DNA of 64,000 bases from Streptomyces sp. NBC_00259. GTDB taxonomy: Bacteria > Actinomycetota > Actinomycetes > Streptomycetales > Streptomycetaceae. Below are positions 49,949-58,144 of the stretch, piece after piece. The notes below the pieces were generated by a model, which was not told the DNA's origin, did no database searches, and worked only from the letters and a program-made list of their open reading frames with translations. The position numbers and the translations under genes are program-made. Location of the stretch: positions 3,997,501 to 4,061,500 of the forward strand of contig NZ_CP108080.1 of NCBI RefSeq assembly GCF_036181745.1. Reading direction: 5' to 3'. The stretch's first letter is position 1; the number at the start of each line of letters is the position of its first letter.

Positions 49949-49985
49949 TACCAGCAAGTAGCTACGATGATGCTACCCGCCGGTA
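49949..49985. promoter_or_regulatory. Tandem TetR-type operators of fadE
   Basis: TACCAGCAAGTA (49949-49960) and TACCCGCCGGTA (49974-49985) share the form TACC-N4-(A/G)GTA and lie 25 bp apart, about 50-80 nt before the fadE start. This spacing suggests two dimers on one face. Confidence 0.55.
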
Positions 49986-50188
49986 ATAAGAAGCAACCCC
50001 TATGGGGCATCTGTGACGCGCCCCGCACATGACGGTGCGTCCGACCCCACGACGGGGCGCCAACCTAGCCGACCCGCCGGGCGCGCTCCAGGGAGTTGAC
50101 GAGGCGGCGCTCACGCGACGGCGGGTCCGGGCCCGGAAGCCGTGACCGGCGGGTGCGCTCGGGATCGATGGCGCCCCGCTTCACCCAG

Positions 50189-50194
50189 TAGGCT
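50189..50194 (+). promoter_or_regulatory. -10 box of a likely leaderless promoter
   Basis: TAGGCT ends 8 nt before the ATG at 50203, with no Shine-Dalgarno between. The rest of 49986-50188 shows no gene. Confidence 0.45.
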
Positions 50195-50202
50195 CAGGGC
50201 TC

Positions 50203-50670
50203 ATGTACGGCTACGACCAGAACCCTGGCGCTCAGCAGCACTACGGCGGTCCGCCGCAGCAGCCGATGCCCGGTGCGGGCTACGGTGAGCAGCCGCTGTA
50301 CCCCGAGCCGTCACCCCCGTCGCTCGCCGACGCGGTGCGGGCCTTCACGACGGGGTCGCTGTCCGCGGAGGACTTCCAGCAGATCTTCGCCACGTCGAAG
50401 GTGTACTGCCCGCGGGGCGACAACCCCGGGTTCCTGGCGCTGCACAACACCCAGCAGCCCGTGATCCCGATGTTCAGCTCGCTCAAGGAGCTGCGGCGGT
50501 ACGCGGGCAAGGAGTCGAAGTACTTCGTGATCACGGGCGCGGAGGTGATCGACCTGCTGCCGACCGGGTACGGCTTCGTCCTCGACATGGAGGGCGAGCA
50601 CCGGATGGTCTTCGACGCGAAGGCCGTGGAGCAGATGGTCGACTTCGCGATGCGGCGCATGTACGGCTGA
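50203..50670 (+). CDS. SseB-like domain protein
   Basis: 155 residues. A Tyr/Gln/Pro/Gly-rich disordered N-terminus (about 40 residues) precedes a compact domain with VYCPRGDNPGFLALHNTQQP and PMFSSLKELRRYAGKESKYF, and a C-terminal GFVLDMEGEHRMVFDAKAVE. This is the SseB N-terminal-type fold, common and often duplicated in Streptomyces, with no proven function; it is not a type III secretion protein here. A terminator follows. Confidence 0.75.
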   Translation: MYGYDQNPGAQQHYGGPPQQPMPGAGYGEQPLYPEPSPPSLADAVRAFTTGSLSAEDFQQIFATSKVYCPRGDNPGFLALHNTQQPVIPMFSSLKELRRYAGKESKYFVITGAEVIDLLPTGYGFVLDMEGEHRMVFDAKAVEQMVDFAMRRMYG

Positions 50671-50740
50671 TCGCGCACCGCGGACGCGGCGGGCAGCGTG
50701 CCCGCACGGCGGACCGCGCACCGCAGGCACCTGGCGACAG

Positions 50741-50769
50741 CGCCCGGGGGGAATTCCTCCCGGGCGTTT
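50741..50769 (+). terminator. Hairpin terminator after the SseB-like gene
   Basis: CGCCCGGG pairs with CCCGGGCG across GGGAATTCCT, which can pair further, and is followed by TTT, close to an intrinsic terminator. Confidence 0.7.
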
Positions 50770-50799
50770 CCCGTTACGGGTGGCAGGAAGTTCAGCTTT

Positions 50800-50811
50800 C
50801 AACTAAAGTTG
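50800..50811. promoter_or_regulatory. MarR-like palindrome upstream of pirin gene
   Basis: CAACTAAAGTTG has 5-bp arms around AA, directly 10 nt before the AAGGAGG. AT-rich palindromes of this kind bind MarR or similar regulators. Confidence 0.5.
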
Positions 50812-50832
50812 GACGCACAAGGAGGTTCCCCC

Positions 50833-51789
50833 ATGCCTGCAGTGACTGTTGAGAACCCGCTGACCCTGCCGCGCGTCACCGCGCCCGTCGATGCCCAGCC
50901 GCGTCCCGTGCTCGCCGTGACCACGGCGCCCACCGGTTTCGAGGGGGAGGGCTTCCCGGTGCGTCGCGCCTTCGCCGGGATCAACTACAAGTACCTCGAC
51001 CCGTTCATCATGATGGACCAGATGGGCGAGGTGGACTACGCGCCGGGCGAGCCCAAGGGCACGCCCTGGCACCCGCACCGCGGCTTCGAGACGGTCACCT
51101 ACATCATCGACGGCATCTTCGACCACCAGGACAGCCAGGGCGGCGGCGGCACCATCACCAACGGCGACACTCAGTGGATGACGGCCGGCTCGGGCCTCCT
51201 CCACATTGAGGCGCCGCCGGAGTCGCTGGTCATGTCCGGCGGTCTCTTCCACGGCCTCCAGCTGTGGGTGAACCTGCCGGCCAAGGACAAGATGATGGCC
51301 CCGCGCTACCAGGACATCCGCGGCGGCAACGTCCAGCTGCTGACCACGCCCGATGGCGGCGCGCTGCTGCGCGTCATCGCCGGTGGGCTGGACGGACATG
51401 CCGGTCCCGGCATCACGCACACGCCGATCACGATGATCCACGCGACGGTGGCGCCGGGTGCGGAGGTGACGCTGCCGTGGCGGGAAGACTTCAACGGGCT
51501 GGCGTACGTGCTGGCGGGCAAAGGCTCGGTTGGTGCCGAGCGTCGTCCGATCCATCTGGGCCAGACTGCGGTCTTCGGCGACGGCGGTTCGCTGACCGTC
51601 CGCGCGGACGAGAAGCAGGACTCCCATACGCCGGACCTGGAGGTCGTCCTCCTCGGCGGGCAGCCGATCCGCGAGCCGATGGCGCACTACGGACCGTTCG
51701 TCATGAACACCCGCGAGGAGCTGCAGCGGGCCTTCGAGGACTTCCAGAAGGGGCGGCTGGGGACGGTCCCCGCCGTGCACGGGATGTGA
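50833..51789 (+). CDS. Pirin-family protein
   Basis: 318 residues with a strong AAGGAGG 7 nt upstream. The N-terminal cupin has PWHPHRGFETVTYIIDG, with the metal-binding His residues, DTQWMTAGSGLLHIE and HGLQLWVNLPAKDK, the pirin signature. The second cupin fills the C-terminal half. Pirins bind iron; some are quercetinases or redox sensors. The AT-rich palindrome upstream suggests control by a redox- or phenolic-responsive regulator. Monocistronic, with a hairpin after it. Confidence 0.9.
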   Translation: MPAVTVENPLTLPRVTAPVDAQPRPVLAVTTAPTGFEGEGFPVRRAFAGINYKYLDPFIMMDQMGEVDYAPGEPKGTPWHPHRGFETVTYIIDGIFDHQDSQGGGGTITNGDTQWMTAGSGLLHIEAPPESLVMSGGLFHGLQLWVNLPAKDKMMAPRYQDIRGGNVQLLTTPDGGALLRVIAGGLDGHAGPGITHTPITMIHATVAPGAEVTLPWREDFNGLAYVLAGKGSVGAERRPIHLGQTAVFGDGGSLTVRADEKQDSHTPDLEVVLLGGQPIREPMAHYGPFVMNTREELQRAFEDFQKGRLGTVPAVHGM

Positions 51790-51794
51790 CCTGG

Positions 51795-51828
51795 AGGGCG
51801 GCCCGCCCGTGGCCGGGCCGGCCGCCCT
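51795..51828 (+). terminator. Hairpin terminator after the pirin gene
   Basis: AGGGCGGCC and GGCCGCCCT form a 9-bp stem with a 16-nt loop that can pair further, ending in TTC. Confidence 0.6.
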
Positions 51829-51901
51829 TCGCTGACGGTATGTCACCCGTCCGGCCCGGACGGGCAGGACGACCGGGCCCCGGCGTGATCGGCTGGGGCC
51901 C

Positions 51902-53014
51902 GTGCCGCCGACACGGACGACCCTCCTGCCCCGGCCAGTGCAGCGCCTCGCCGCCTGGTGCCTCGTCGCGCTGCTGGTGGCCGGGGTCGGCGGCGTCGGC
52001 ATCTGGCTGATCAACGTCCTGCGGACGGCCGTCGTCCCCGTGCTCCTGGCACTGCTCGGCACCGCCCTTCTCGGCCCGCTGCACCGGCGGCTCATCATGA
52101 TGAAGGTGCAGCGCTCCCTCGCCGCCGGGCTGACCTGCGCCGCGGTGGTCGCCGTCGTCGGCGGGGCCGGGTACATCGTGGTCAACGCGCTGATCGAGAG
52201 CGGGGACCAGATCATCACCTCGGTGAAGCGGGCCGCGGCGGACCTCGCGAAGCACTTCGGCGCCGTCGGGACCTCGCTGGACGACCTGGCGACCAACTCC
52301 AAGGAGCTGCTGAGCAAGTTCGGCGGGACGGCCGCGTCAGGGGTGATCTCCGGGATCGGCCTGGTCGCCGAAGGCATCGCGATCGCCGTGCTCGCCCTGC
52401 TGCTGATCTTCTTCTTCCTCCGGGACTCCGACCGCGCGGTGGGCACCCTGCGCGCCCTCGTGCCGCGCTCCACGGGCGACATGGCGGAGGCGATGGGCCG
52501 CAGGGCCTTCGGAGCCGTCGAGGGCTTCATGCGCGGGACCACGTTCATCGCCCTGATCGACGCCATCTGCATCACCGTCGGACTGCTGATCCTGCGCGTG
52601 CCCGGCGCGGTCGGGCTGGGCGCGCTCGTCTTCGTCTTCGCCTACATCCCGTATCTGGGGGCGTTCATCTCGGGCTCGCTCGCCGTGCTCGTGGCGCTCG
52701 CCGACCGGGGGTTCGTGATCGCGCTGTGGGCGCTCGGCGTCGTCCTCGCCGTACAGGTTCTGGAGGGGCACGTCCTGCAACCGATGATCCAGAGCCGCAC
52801 CGTCCAGATGCACCCGGCGGTCGTGATGCTCACGATCACCGCAGGTGCGGGCATCGCCGGGATCCTCGGGATGCTGCTGGCCGTGCCGCTGACCGCCGCC
52901 GCCTTCGGGGTGATCGGCGAGCTGCGGAAGCGTTACGAGGCCGTCGGCGACCCCACCGAAGGACCGGGCGGCACCGGCTCGGCCGGGCCCTGGGCGAGTC
53001 CGCCCGGTTCGTAG
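51902..53014 (+). CDS. AI-2E family transporter (UPF0118)
   Basis: 370 residues from GTG at 51902. About eight hydrophobic segments: AAWCLVALLVAGVGGVGIWL and two more before residue 120, then a stretch of polar helix (SGDQIITSVKRAAADLAKHF), then further membrane helices including AIAVLALLLIFFFL and AYIPYLGAFISGSLAVLVAL. The layout matches the AI-2 exporter family, but most members export other things (for example Na+/Li+ or unknown). Its last 82 nt overlap, convergently, the end of the SpoIIE gene. Confidence 0.85.
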   Translation: MPPTRTTLLPRPVQRLAAWCLVALLVAGVGGVGIWLINVLRTAVVPVLLALLGTALLGPLHRRLIMMKVQRSLAAGLTCAAVVAVVGGAGYIVVNALIESGDQIITSVKRAAADLAKHFGAVGTSLDDLATNSKELLSKFGGTAASGVISGIGLVAEGIAIAVLALLLIFFFLRDSDRAVGTLRALVPRSTGDMAEAMGRRAFGAVEGFMRGTTFIALIDAICITVGLLILRVPGAVGLGALVFVFAYIPYLGAFISGSLAVLVALADRGFVIALWALGVVLAVQVLEGHVLQPMIQSRTVQMHPAVVMLTITAGAGIAGILGMLLAVPLTAAAFGVIGELRKRYEAVGDPTEGPGGTGSAGPWASPPGS

Positions 53015-55140
53015 AGCTCGAACCAGATCGACTTGCCCTCGCCCCTCGGGTCCACGCCCCACAGGTCCGCGAGCATCTCCATCAGCACCAGCCCGCGTCC
53101 GGACGACGCCATCTCGCCGGGCCGCCGCCGGTGCGGCAGCTCGTCGCTGGTGTCCGAGACCTCCACCCGCAGCCGGCGGCCGCCGTGCTCGCCCGCCGCC
53201 TCCGCCACCATCAGCGCGTCGCCGTCGGTGTGCACGAGCACGTTGGTGACCATCTCGGAGACCATCAGCACCGCCGAATCGATCTGCTCCCCGTCCGCCC
53301 AGTCGTGCAGCAGATCGCGCAGCTGCTGCCGTGCGATCGCGATCCGCTCCGGCTCGGCCTGGGCGACGGTGAGGACCGTACGGCGCGGGGCCCGGCGGGC
53401 GGGCCTGCCGTGCCGGGAGAGCAGGACGACGGCGATGTCGTCCTCACGCCGGTCCGCGAGCGGCCCGGTCGTGTAGTGCGAGGCGGGACCGTGCACGGCC
53501 TGCACCAGGGCGTCGGCGAGCTTCTCCAGCGTGTCGCCGTCGGCCTGGTGCTCCTCCAGCACGGCACGGATGCGCTCCCAGCCGCTGTCCAGGTCGTGGC
53601 CGCCGGTCTCCAGCAGCCCGTCCGTGCAGATCATGATCGTCTCGCCGGGTTCCAGCACGATCCGGGTGGTCGGATAGTCGGTGTCCGGATCGATCCCGAG
53701 CGGCAGTCCGCCGGCCGTCGGCCGCATGATCACCGTGCCGTCGGCCAGTCTGATCGCGGGGTCGGGATGCCCGGCCCGTGCGATCTCCAGCGTGCCGGTC
53801 GCCGGATCGCACTCCAGATACAGACAGGTCGCGAAGCGCGGAGCGCTGTACGTGCCGACATGGTCGCCGTCGTCGAACGCCTCGCTCTCCGTGTAGTCGT
53901 GCAGCCCCGTCAGAAAGCGGGAGGCGCGGGACAGCACGGCGTCGGGGCGGTGCCCCTCGGCGGCGTACGCGCGCAGGGCGATCCGCAGCTGTCCCATCAG
54001 CCCGGCCGCCCGTACGTCATGGCCCTGGACGTCGCCGATGACCAGCGCGAACCGGCCGCCCCCATGGCCCGTGGCGTGGGCGGGGCCCCCGGGCAGCGGG
54101 ATGATGTCGTACCAGTCGCCGCCGACCTGGAGACCACCGCCGGTCGGCACGTACCGCGCGGCCACCGACATGCCCGGGATGCCCGGCCCCAGCGTCGGCA
54201 TCATCGAGCGCTGGATGCCGCGCGACAGCTCCCGCTCGCTCTCCGCGACACCGGCGCGGGCGAGCGCCTGCGCCAGCATCCGCGCCACGGTCGTCAGCAC
54301 GGACCGCTCGTCGGGGGTGAAGGCGACGGGATGGCTGAAGGCCGCCATCCAGGTGCCCATCGTGCGGCCCGCGACGATCAGCGGGAGGAAGGCCCAGGAG
54401 TGCCGGCCGAAGCCCCTGACGAGCGGCCAGATCGTGGGGTACCGGCGCTGGTACTCGTCCGGGTTCGGGATGTACAGGGCCCGGCCGTTGCGGATGACCT
54501 CGGCGGCCGGGTACTCGGTGTCCAGCGGCATGTCGGCGAGCGGGCCCGCGTCGGTCGGGTCGTACCCGTGGTGGCCGAGGACCTTCAGCCGGTCCGCCGT
54601 GACGCCGAAGACGGCGAGACCGTCGGGGGAGAAGCCCGGCATGGACAGCGAAGCCGCCACCCGCAGCACCTCGGCGGTGGACCGGGCCTCGGCCAGCGCA
54701 CGGCCCGCGTCCAGCAGGAAGGCCTCGCGGGAACGGCGCCAGTCGCCGGTGACGGGGGTGCGGGCGCTCGTACCGGGCTGCGGCTCCGCGACCTCCTGGA
54801 TCGTGCCGATCAGGTAGTGGCTCTCCCCTTCGGCGAGGACAGGCTTGGAGCGGCTGCGTACGGTGCGCCGCACACGCCCCTCCTCGTCCACGATCCGCAG
54901 CCGGAACTCGGCGAGGGTCCCTTCGGCCACGGCGAGCCCGATGATGCCGTCGACCTCGTTCCAGTCGACCGGGTGGAAACGGGAACGCACGGCGGCCTGG
55001 GTGACGGTGCCGCCGTCGCGAGGAAGCCCGGACAGGCCGAGCAGCCGGGCCGCCTCGGCGTCGAGGGTGACGGTCCCGGAGGCGTTGTCCCAGCGCCACA
55101 GGCCGGTCGCGATCGCGGCCAGGACGTCCTCGGTGCGCAT
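52933..55140 (-). CDS. SpoIIE-type phosphatase with PAS, GAF and HATPase domains
   Basis: 735 residues. Order: a PAS domain (about 10-115, with FRLRIVDEEGRVRRTVRSRS), a GAF domain (about 150-300), a PP2C/SpoIIE phosphatase core (330-560, with GGDWYDIIPLPGG, VIGDVQGHDVRAAGLMGQLR and the metal-binding EPGETIMICTDGLLE), and a C-terminal histidine-kinase-type ATPase (600-720, with SEMVTNVLVHTDGDALM). Such proteins phosphorylate or dephosphorylate anti-anti-sigma factors and control SigB-like sigma factors. No anti-sigma partner is adjacent. The C-terminus overlaps the AI-2E gene. Confidence 0.9.
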   Translation of the reverse strand: MRTEDVLAAIATGLWRWDNASGTVTLDAEAARLLGLSGLPRDGGTVTQAAVRSRFHPVDWNEVDGIIGLAVAEGTLAEFRLRIVDEEGRVRRTVRSRSKPVLAEGESHYLIGTIQEVAEPQPGTSARTPVTGDWRRSREAFLLDAGRALAEARSTAEVLRVAASLSMPGFSPDGLAVFGVTADRLKVLGHHGYDPTDAGPLADMPLDTEYPAAEVIRNGRALYIPNPDEYQRRYPTIWPLVRGFGRHSWAFLPLIVAGRTMGTWMAAFSHPVAFTPDERSVLTTVARMLAQALARAGVAESERELSRGIQRSMMPTLGPGIPGMSVAARYVPTGGGLQVGGDWYDIIPLPGGPAHATGHGGGRFALVIGDVQGHDVRAAGLMGQLRIALRAYAAEGHRPDAVLSRASRFLTGLHDYTESEAFDDGDHVGTYSAPRFATCLYLECDPATGTLEIARAGHPDPAIRLADGTVIMRPTAGGLPLGIDPDTDYPTTRIVLEPGETIMICTDGLLETGGHDLDSGWERIRAVLEEHQADGDTLEKLADALVQAVHGPASHYTTGPLADRREDDIAVVLLSRHGRPARRAPRRTVLTVAQAEPERIAIARQQLRDLLHDWADGEQIDSAVLMVSEMVTNVLVHTDGDALMVAEAAGEHGGRRLRVEVSDTSDELPHRRRPGEMASSGRGLVLMEMLADLWGVDPRGEGKSIWFELYEPGGLAQGPAEPVPPGPSVGSPTAS

Positions 55141-55262
55141 TTTCCTACTGTATTCGGGTTGCTCCCGGCTTCACCCGCTGGGTCCCGCGGCCGGACCTGC
55201 GGCCGGCGGGGGCCCGGAAGCCGCGCCCTGATACAGGAAAGGGGATCATGAGCCGGACGGTA

Positions 55263-55268
55263 ACCTGG
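55263..55268 (+). promoter_or_regulatory. Candidate -10 box of aspS
   Basis: TAACCT, about 46 nt before the aspS ATG at 55314, in the 173-nt intergenic region shared with the SpoIIE gene. No T-box-like leader is evident. Confidence 0.35.
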
Positions 55269-55313
55269 GTGGGTCTGCCCACATCCCCCATCGCGAAGAC
55301 TGGATGAACGACG

Positions 55314-57101
55314 ATGCATCGGTACAGGTCCCACACCTGCGGCGAGCTCCGCGCCTCTGACGTCGGCACCGACGTCCGGCTGAGCGGCTGGCTGCACAAT
55401 CGCCGAGACCTGGGCGGCATCCTCTTCATCGATCTGCGCGACCACTACGGTCTGGTCCAGCTCGTCGCCCGTCCCGGCACCCCGGCCAACGAGGCCCTGA
55501 GCCATCTCTCCAAGGAGTCCGTCGTCCGCGTCGACGGCAAGGTCTCCGCCCGTGGCGCGGACAACGTCAACCCGGACCTGCCGACCGGCGAGGTCGAGAT
55601 CGAGGTCACCCAGGTCGAGGTGCTCGGCGCCTCCGCCCAGGTCCCCTTCACGATCAACACGGACGACGGCGTCAACGAGGAGCGGCGACTGGAGTACCGC
55701 TTCCTGGACCTGCGCCGCGAGCGCATGCACCGCAACATCATGCTGCGCACCGCCGTCATCTCCGCCATCCGGCACAAGATGACCGCGCTCGGCTTCAACG
55801 AGATGGCCACCCCGATCCTCACCGCGACCTCCCCCGAGGGCGCCCGTGACTTCCTGGTGCCGTCCCGGCTGAACCCCGGCAAGTTCTACGCCCTGCCGCA
55901 GGCCCCGCAGCAGTTCAAGCAACTGCTGATGATCGCGGGCTTCGACCGCTACTTCCAGATCGCGCCCTGCTTCCGCGACGAGGACGCCCGCGCGGACCGC
56001 TCGCCCGGCGAGTTCTACCAGCTCGACGTGGAGATGAGCTTCGTCGAGCAGGAGGACGTCTTCCAGCCGATCGAGAAGCTGATGACGGAGCTCTTCGAGG
56101 AGTTCGGCGGCGGCCGCCACGTCACCTCCCCGTTCCCGCGGATCCCGTTCCGCGAGTCGATGCTGAAGTACGGCAACGACAAGCCCGACCTGCGCGCCCA
56201 GCTCGAGCTGGTCGACATCACCGACGTCTTCGAGGGCTCGGAGTTCAAGGCGTTCGCGGGCAAGCACGTCCGCGCCCTGCCGGTGCCGGCCGTCCAGGAC
56301 CAGCCGCGGAAGTTCTTCGACCAGCTCGGCGAGTACGCGATCGAGCAGGGCGCCAAGGGCCTGGCCTGGGTCCGTGTCGGCGACGACGGCGCGCTGTCCG
56401 GCCCGATCGCCAAGTTCCTCACCGAGGAGAACGTCAAGGTCCTCACCGAGCGCCTCGGCCTCAAGGCCGGTCACGCGGTGTTCTTCGGCGCCGGCGAGTT
56501 CGACGAGGTCTCCAAGATCATGGGCGCCGTGCGGGTCGAGGCGGCACGCCGCGCGGGCCACTTCGAGGAGAACGTCTTCCGGTTCTGCTGGATCGTCGAC
56601 TTCCCGATGTACGAGAAGGACCCGGAGACCGGAAAGCTCGACTTCTCGCACAACCCCTTCTCCATGCCCCAGGGCGGCCTGGAGGCCCTGGAGACCCAGG
56701 ACCCGCTGGACGTCCTCGGCTGGCAGTACGACATCGTCTGCAACGGCGTCGAGCTGTCCTCCGGCGCCATCCGGAACCACGAGCCCGACATCATGTTCAA
56801 GGCCTTCGAGATCGCGGGCTACGACCGTGAGACCGTCGAGCGCGAGTTCGCCGGCATGCTCCGCGCCTTCCAGTACGGCGCCCCGCCGCACGGCGGCATC
56901 GCCCCCGGCGTCGACCGCATCGTGATGCTCCTGGCCGACGAGCCCAACATCCGCGAGACGATCGCCTTCCCGCTGAACCAGAACGCGCAGGACCTGCTGA
57001 TGGGCGCGCCCGCGGAGGTCGAGGATGCCCGTCTGAAGGAGCTCCACATCGCCCTGTACAAGGGCCCGGCCAAGCCGACGCCGTACAAGCCCACCAAGTG
57101 A
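55314..57101 (+). CDS. aspS: Aspartyl-tRNA synthetase
   Basis: 595 residues, a bacterial-type class IIb synthetase. The N-terminal OB-fold (SGWLHNRRDLGGILFIDLRD) binds the anticodon; motif 2 is CFRDEDARADRSPGEFYQLD and motif 3 GIAPGVDRIVMLLADEPNIR (all catalytic Arg and Glu present). The GAD insertion domain lies in the middle. It charges tRNA-Asp, and may also charge tRNA-Asn if an amidotransferase is used. The motif 2 loop has SPGEF instead of the more usual QPEF. A strong hairpin follows. Confidence 0.96.
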   Translation: MHRYRSHTCGELRASDVGTDVRLSGWLHNRRDLGGILFIDLRDHYGLVQLVARPGTPANEALSHLSKESVVRVDGKVSARGADNVNPDLPTGEVEIEVTQVEVLGASAQVPFTINTDDGVNEERRLEYRFLDLRRERMHRNIMLRTAVISAIRHKMTALGFNEMATPILTATSPEGARDFLVPSRLNPGKFYALPQAPQQFKQLLMIAGFDRYFQIAPCFRDEDARADRSPGEFYQLDVEMSFVEQEDVFQPIEKLMTELFEEFGGGRHVTSPFPRIPFRESMLKYGNDKPDLRAQLELVDITDVFEGSEFKAFAGKHVRALPVPAVQDQPRKFFDQLGEYAIEQGAKGLAWVRVGDDGALSGPIAKFLTEENVKVLTERLGLKAGHAVFFGAGEFDEVSKIMGAVRVEAARRAGHFEENVFRFCWIVDFPMYEKDPETGKLDFSHNPFSMPQGGLEALETQDPLDVLGWQYDIVCNGVELSSGAIRNHEPDIMFKAFEIAGYDRETVEREFAGMLRAFQYGAPPHGGIAPGVDRIVMLLADEPNIRETIAFPLNQNAQDLLMGAPAEVEDARLKELHIALYKGPAKPTPYKPTK

Positions 57102-57149
57102 GGCGATGAGGCCGGCCCCCCGAGGGGCGGCACGGCCGACAGGTCATGA

Positions 57150-57185
57150 GGAAGGGCCCGGAACCCTCAGGTTCCGGGCCCTTCC
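57150..57185. terminator. Hairpin terminator after aspS
   Basis: GGAAGGGCCCGGAACC forms a perfect 16-bp stem with a CTCA loop and is followed by a T-rich stretch (GTTGTTTT). Confidence 0.9.
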
Positions 57186-57264
57186 GCGTTGTTTTCGTGC
57201 TCCTTCCGAGTCTTTCGCGGCGACGCGCCGACGACGAGCGGCAGCAACGGGAAGCACCAGCACC

Positions 57265-58044
57265 ATGACAGGACCACGCGGAGTGCTCAGCACCCTACTG
57301 ATCAGAGCAGCGCTGCCCCTGCTGGCCGCCGGACTGCTGCTCGGGGGCTGCGCGAAGCCCTCGTCGCCGCCGCCCCCGGCCGGGGGCCCCAGCCACGCGG
57401 CCGACAACGCCGCCGCCCGGCCCGGCCCGCCCGCGGCGCAGCGGGCACATCCCGGCGAGATTCCCGCGCTTGGAACCAGGACCAGGGCGCTCGTTCCCGA
57501 CGGCACCGACCAGGCCCTCGTCGTGACCGGCCGGGCCACGTACTCCAGCGACTCGACGGCCACGATGTACGAACGCGATCCCGTGCGGGGCTGGATGGCG
57601 GTCGCCGGGCCCTGGAAGGCGCGCAACGCCCTGAAGGGCTGGACCGACGAGCACTGGGCCGGGGACAAGCGCTCCCCGATCGGCGTCTTCGGGCTCACCG
57701 ACGCGGGCGGCCGGCTGCCCAACCCGGGCACGAAGCTGCCGTACCACCAGTCCGAGGAGTTCCTCGCCACCGGCAGGGGCTTCCGGGGCGAGACGCTCGC
57801 CGGCTCCTTCGACTACGTCATCGCGATCAACTACAACCGCGCGTCGGGGCTGTCCCCGCTCGACGAGCAGCGCCCGATGGGCTGGGACCGGGGCGGCGGT
57901 GTCTGGATCCACGTCGACCACGACGGGCCCACCCAGGCGTGTGTGTCGCTGGGACCGGACCACATGCGGGAGCTGCTGCGCCGGCTGGACCCGGCGAAGC
58001 GGCCGGTGATCGTGATGGGGGACGGTGAGTCGCTGGCGCGCTGA
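57265..58044 (+). CDS. L,D-transpeptidase-family lipoprotein
   Basis: 259 residues. The lipobox LLLGGC (LLAAGLLLGGCAKPS) marks a lipoprotein with a Pro/Gly linker after it. The catalytic domain has KRSPIGVFGLTDAGG, the conserved glycine-rich RGGGVWIHVDHDG and the nucleophile Cys in TQACVSLGP. L,D-transpeptidases make 3-3 cross-links in peptidoglycan or attach proteins to it. The motif here lacks the usual HGC and may be a diverged or YkuD-like hydrolytic variant. The start is 79 nt after the aspS terminator. Confidence 0.8.
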   Translation: MTGPRGVLSTLLIRAALPLLAAGLLLGGCAKPSSPPPPAGGPSHAADNAAARPGPPAAQRAHPGEIPALGTRTRALVPDGTDQALVVTGRATYSSDSTATMYERDPVRGWMAVAGPWKARNALKGWTDEHWAGDKRSPIGVFGLTDAGGRLPNPGTKLPYHQSEEFLATGRGFRGETLAGSFDYVIAINYNRASGLSPLDEQRPMGWDRGGGVWIHVDHDGPTQACVSLGPDHMRELLRRLDPAKRPVIVMGDGESLAR

Positions 58045-58065
58045 GACTGTCGCGCCGAAACGGGT

Positions 58066-58104
58066 GAAGGGCCCGGGGAACCGTGCCGGTTCCCCGGGCC
58101 CTTC
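58066..58104. terminator. Bidirectional hairpin terminator
   Basis: GAAGGGCCCGGGGAACCG forms a perfect 18-bp stem with a TGC loop between the convergent L,D-transpeptidase and metG genes. Confidence 0.9.
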
Positions 58105-58144
58105 GGACGCCGGGCTGCGGTGTCGGGCTCAGTGTGCGGGTGCG

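Noticed and set aside
50203..50670. Type III secretion component from the SseB-like fold
   Set aside because: Only the small domain is similar; no secretion genes are present.
51958..55251. Open frame of about 1100 residues across the AI-2E and SpoIIE region
   Set aside because: It crosses both real genes in another frame, is dominated by Arg/Gly/Ala runs, and matches no fold.
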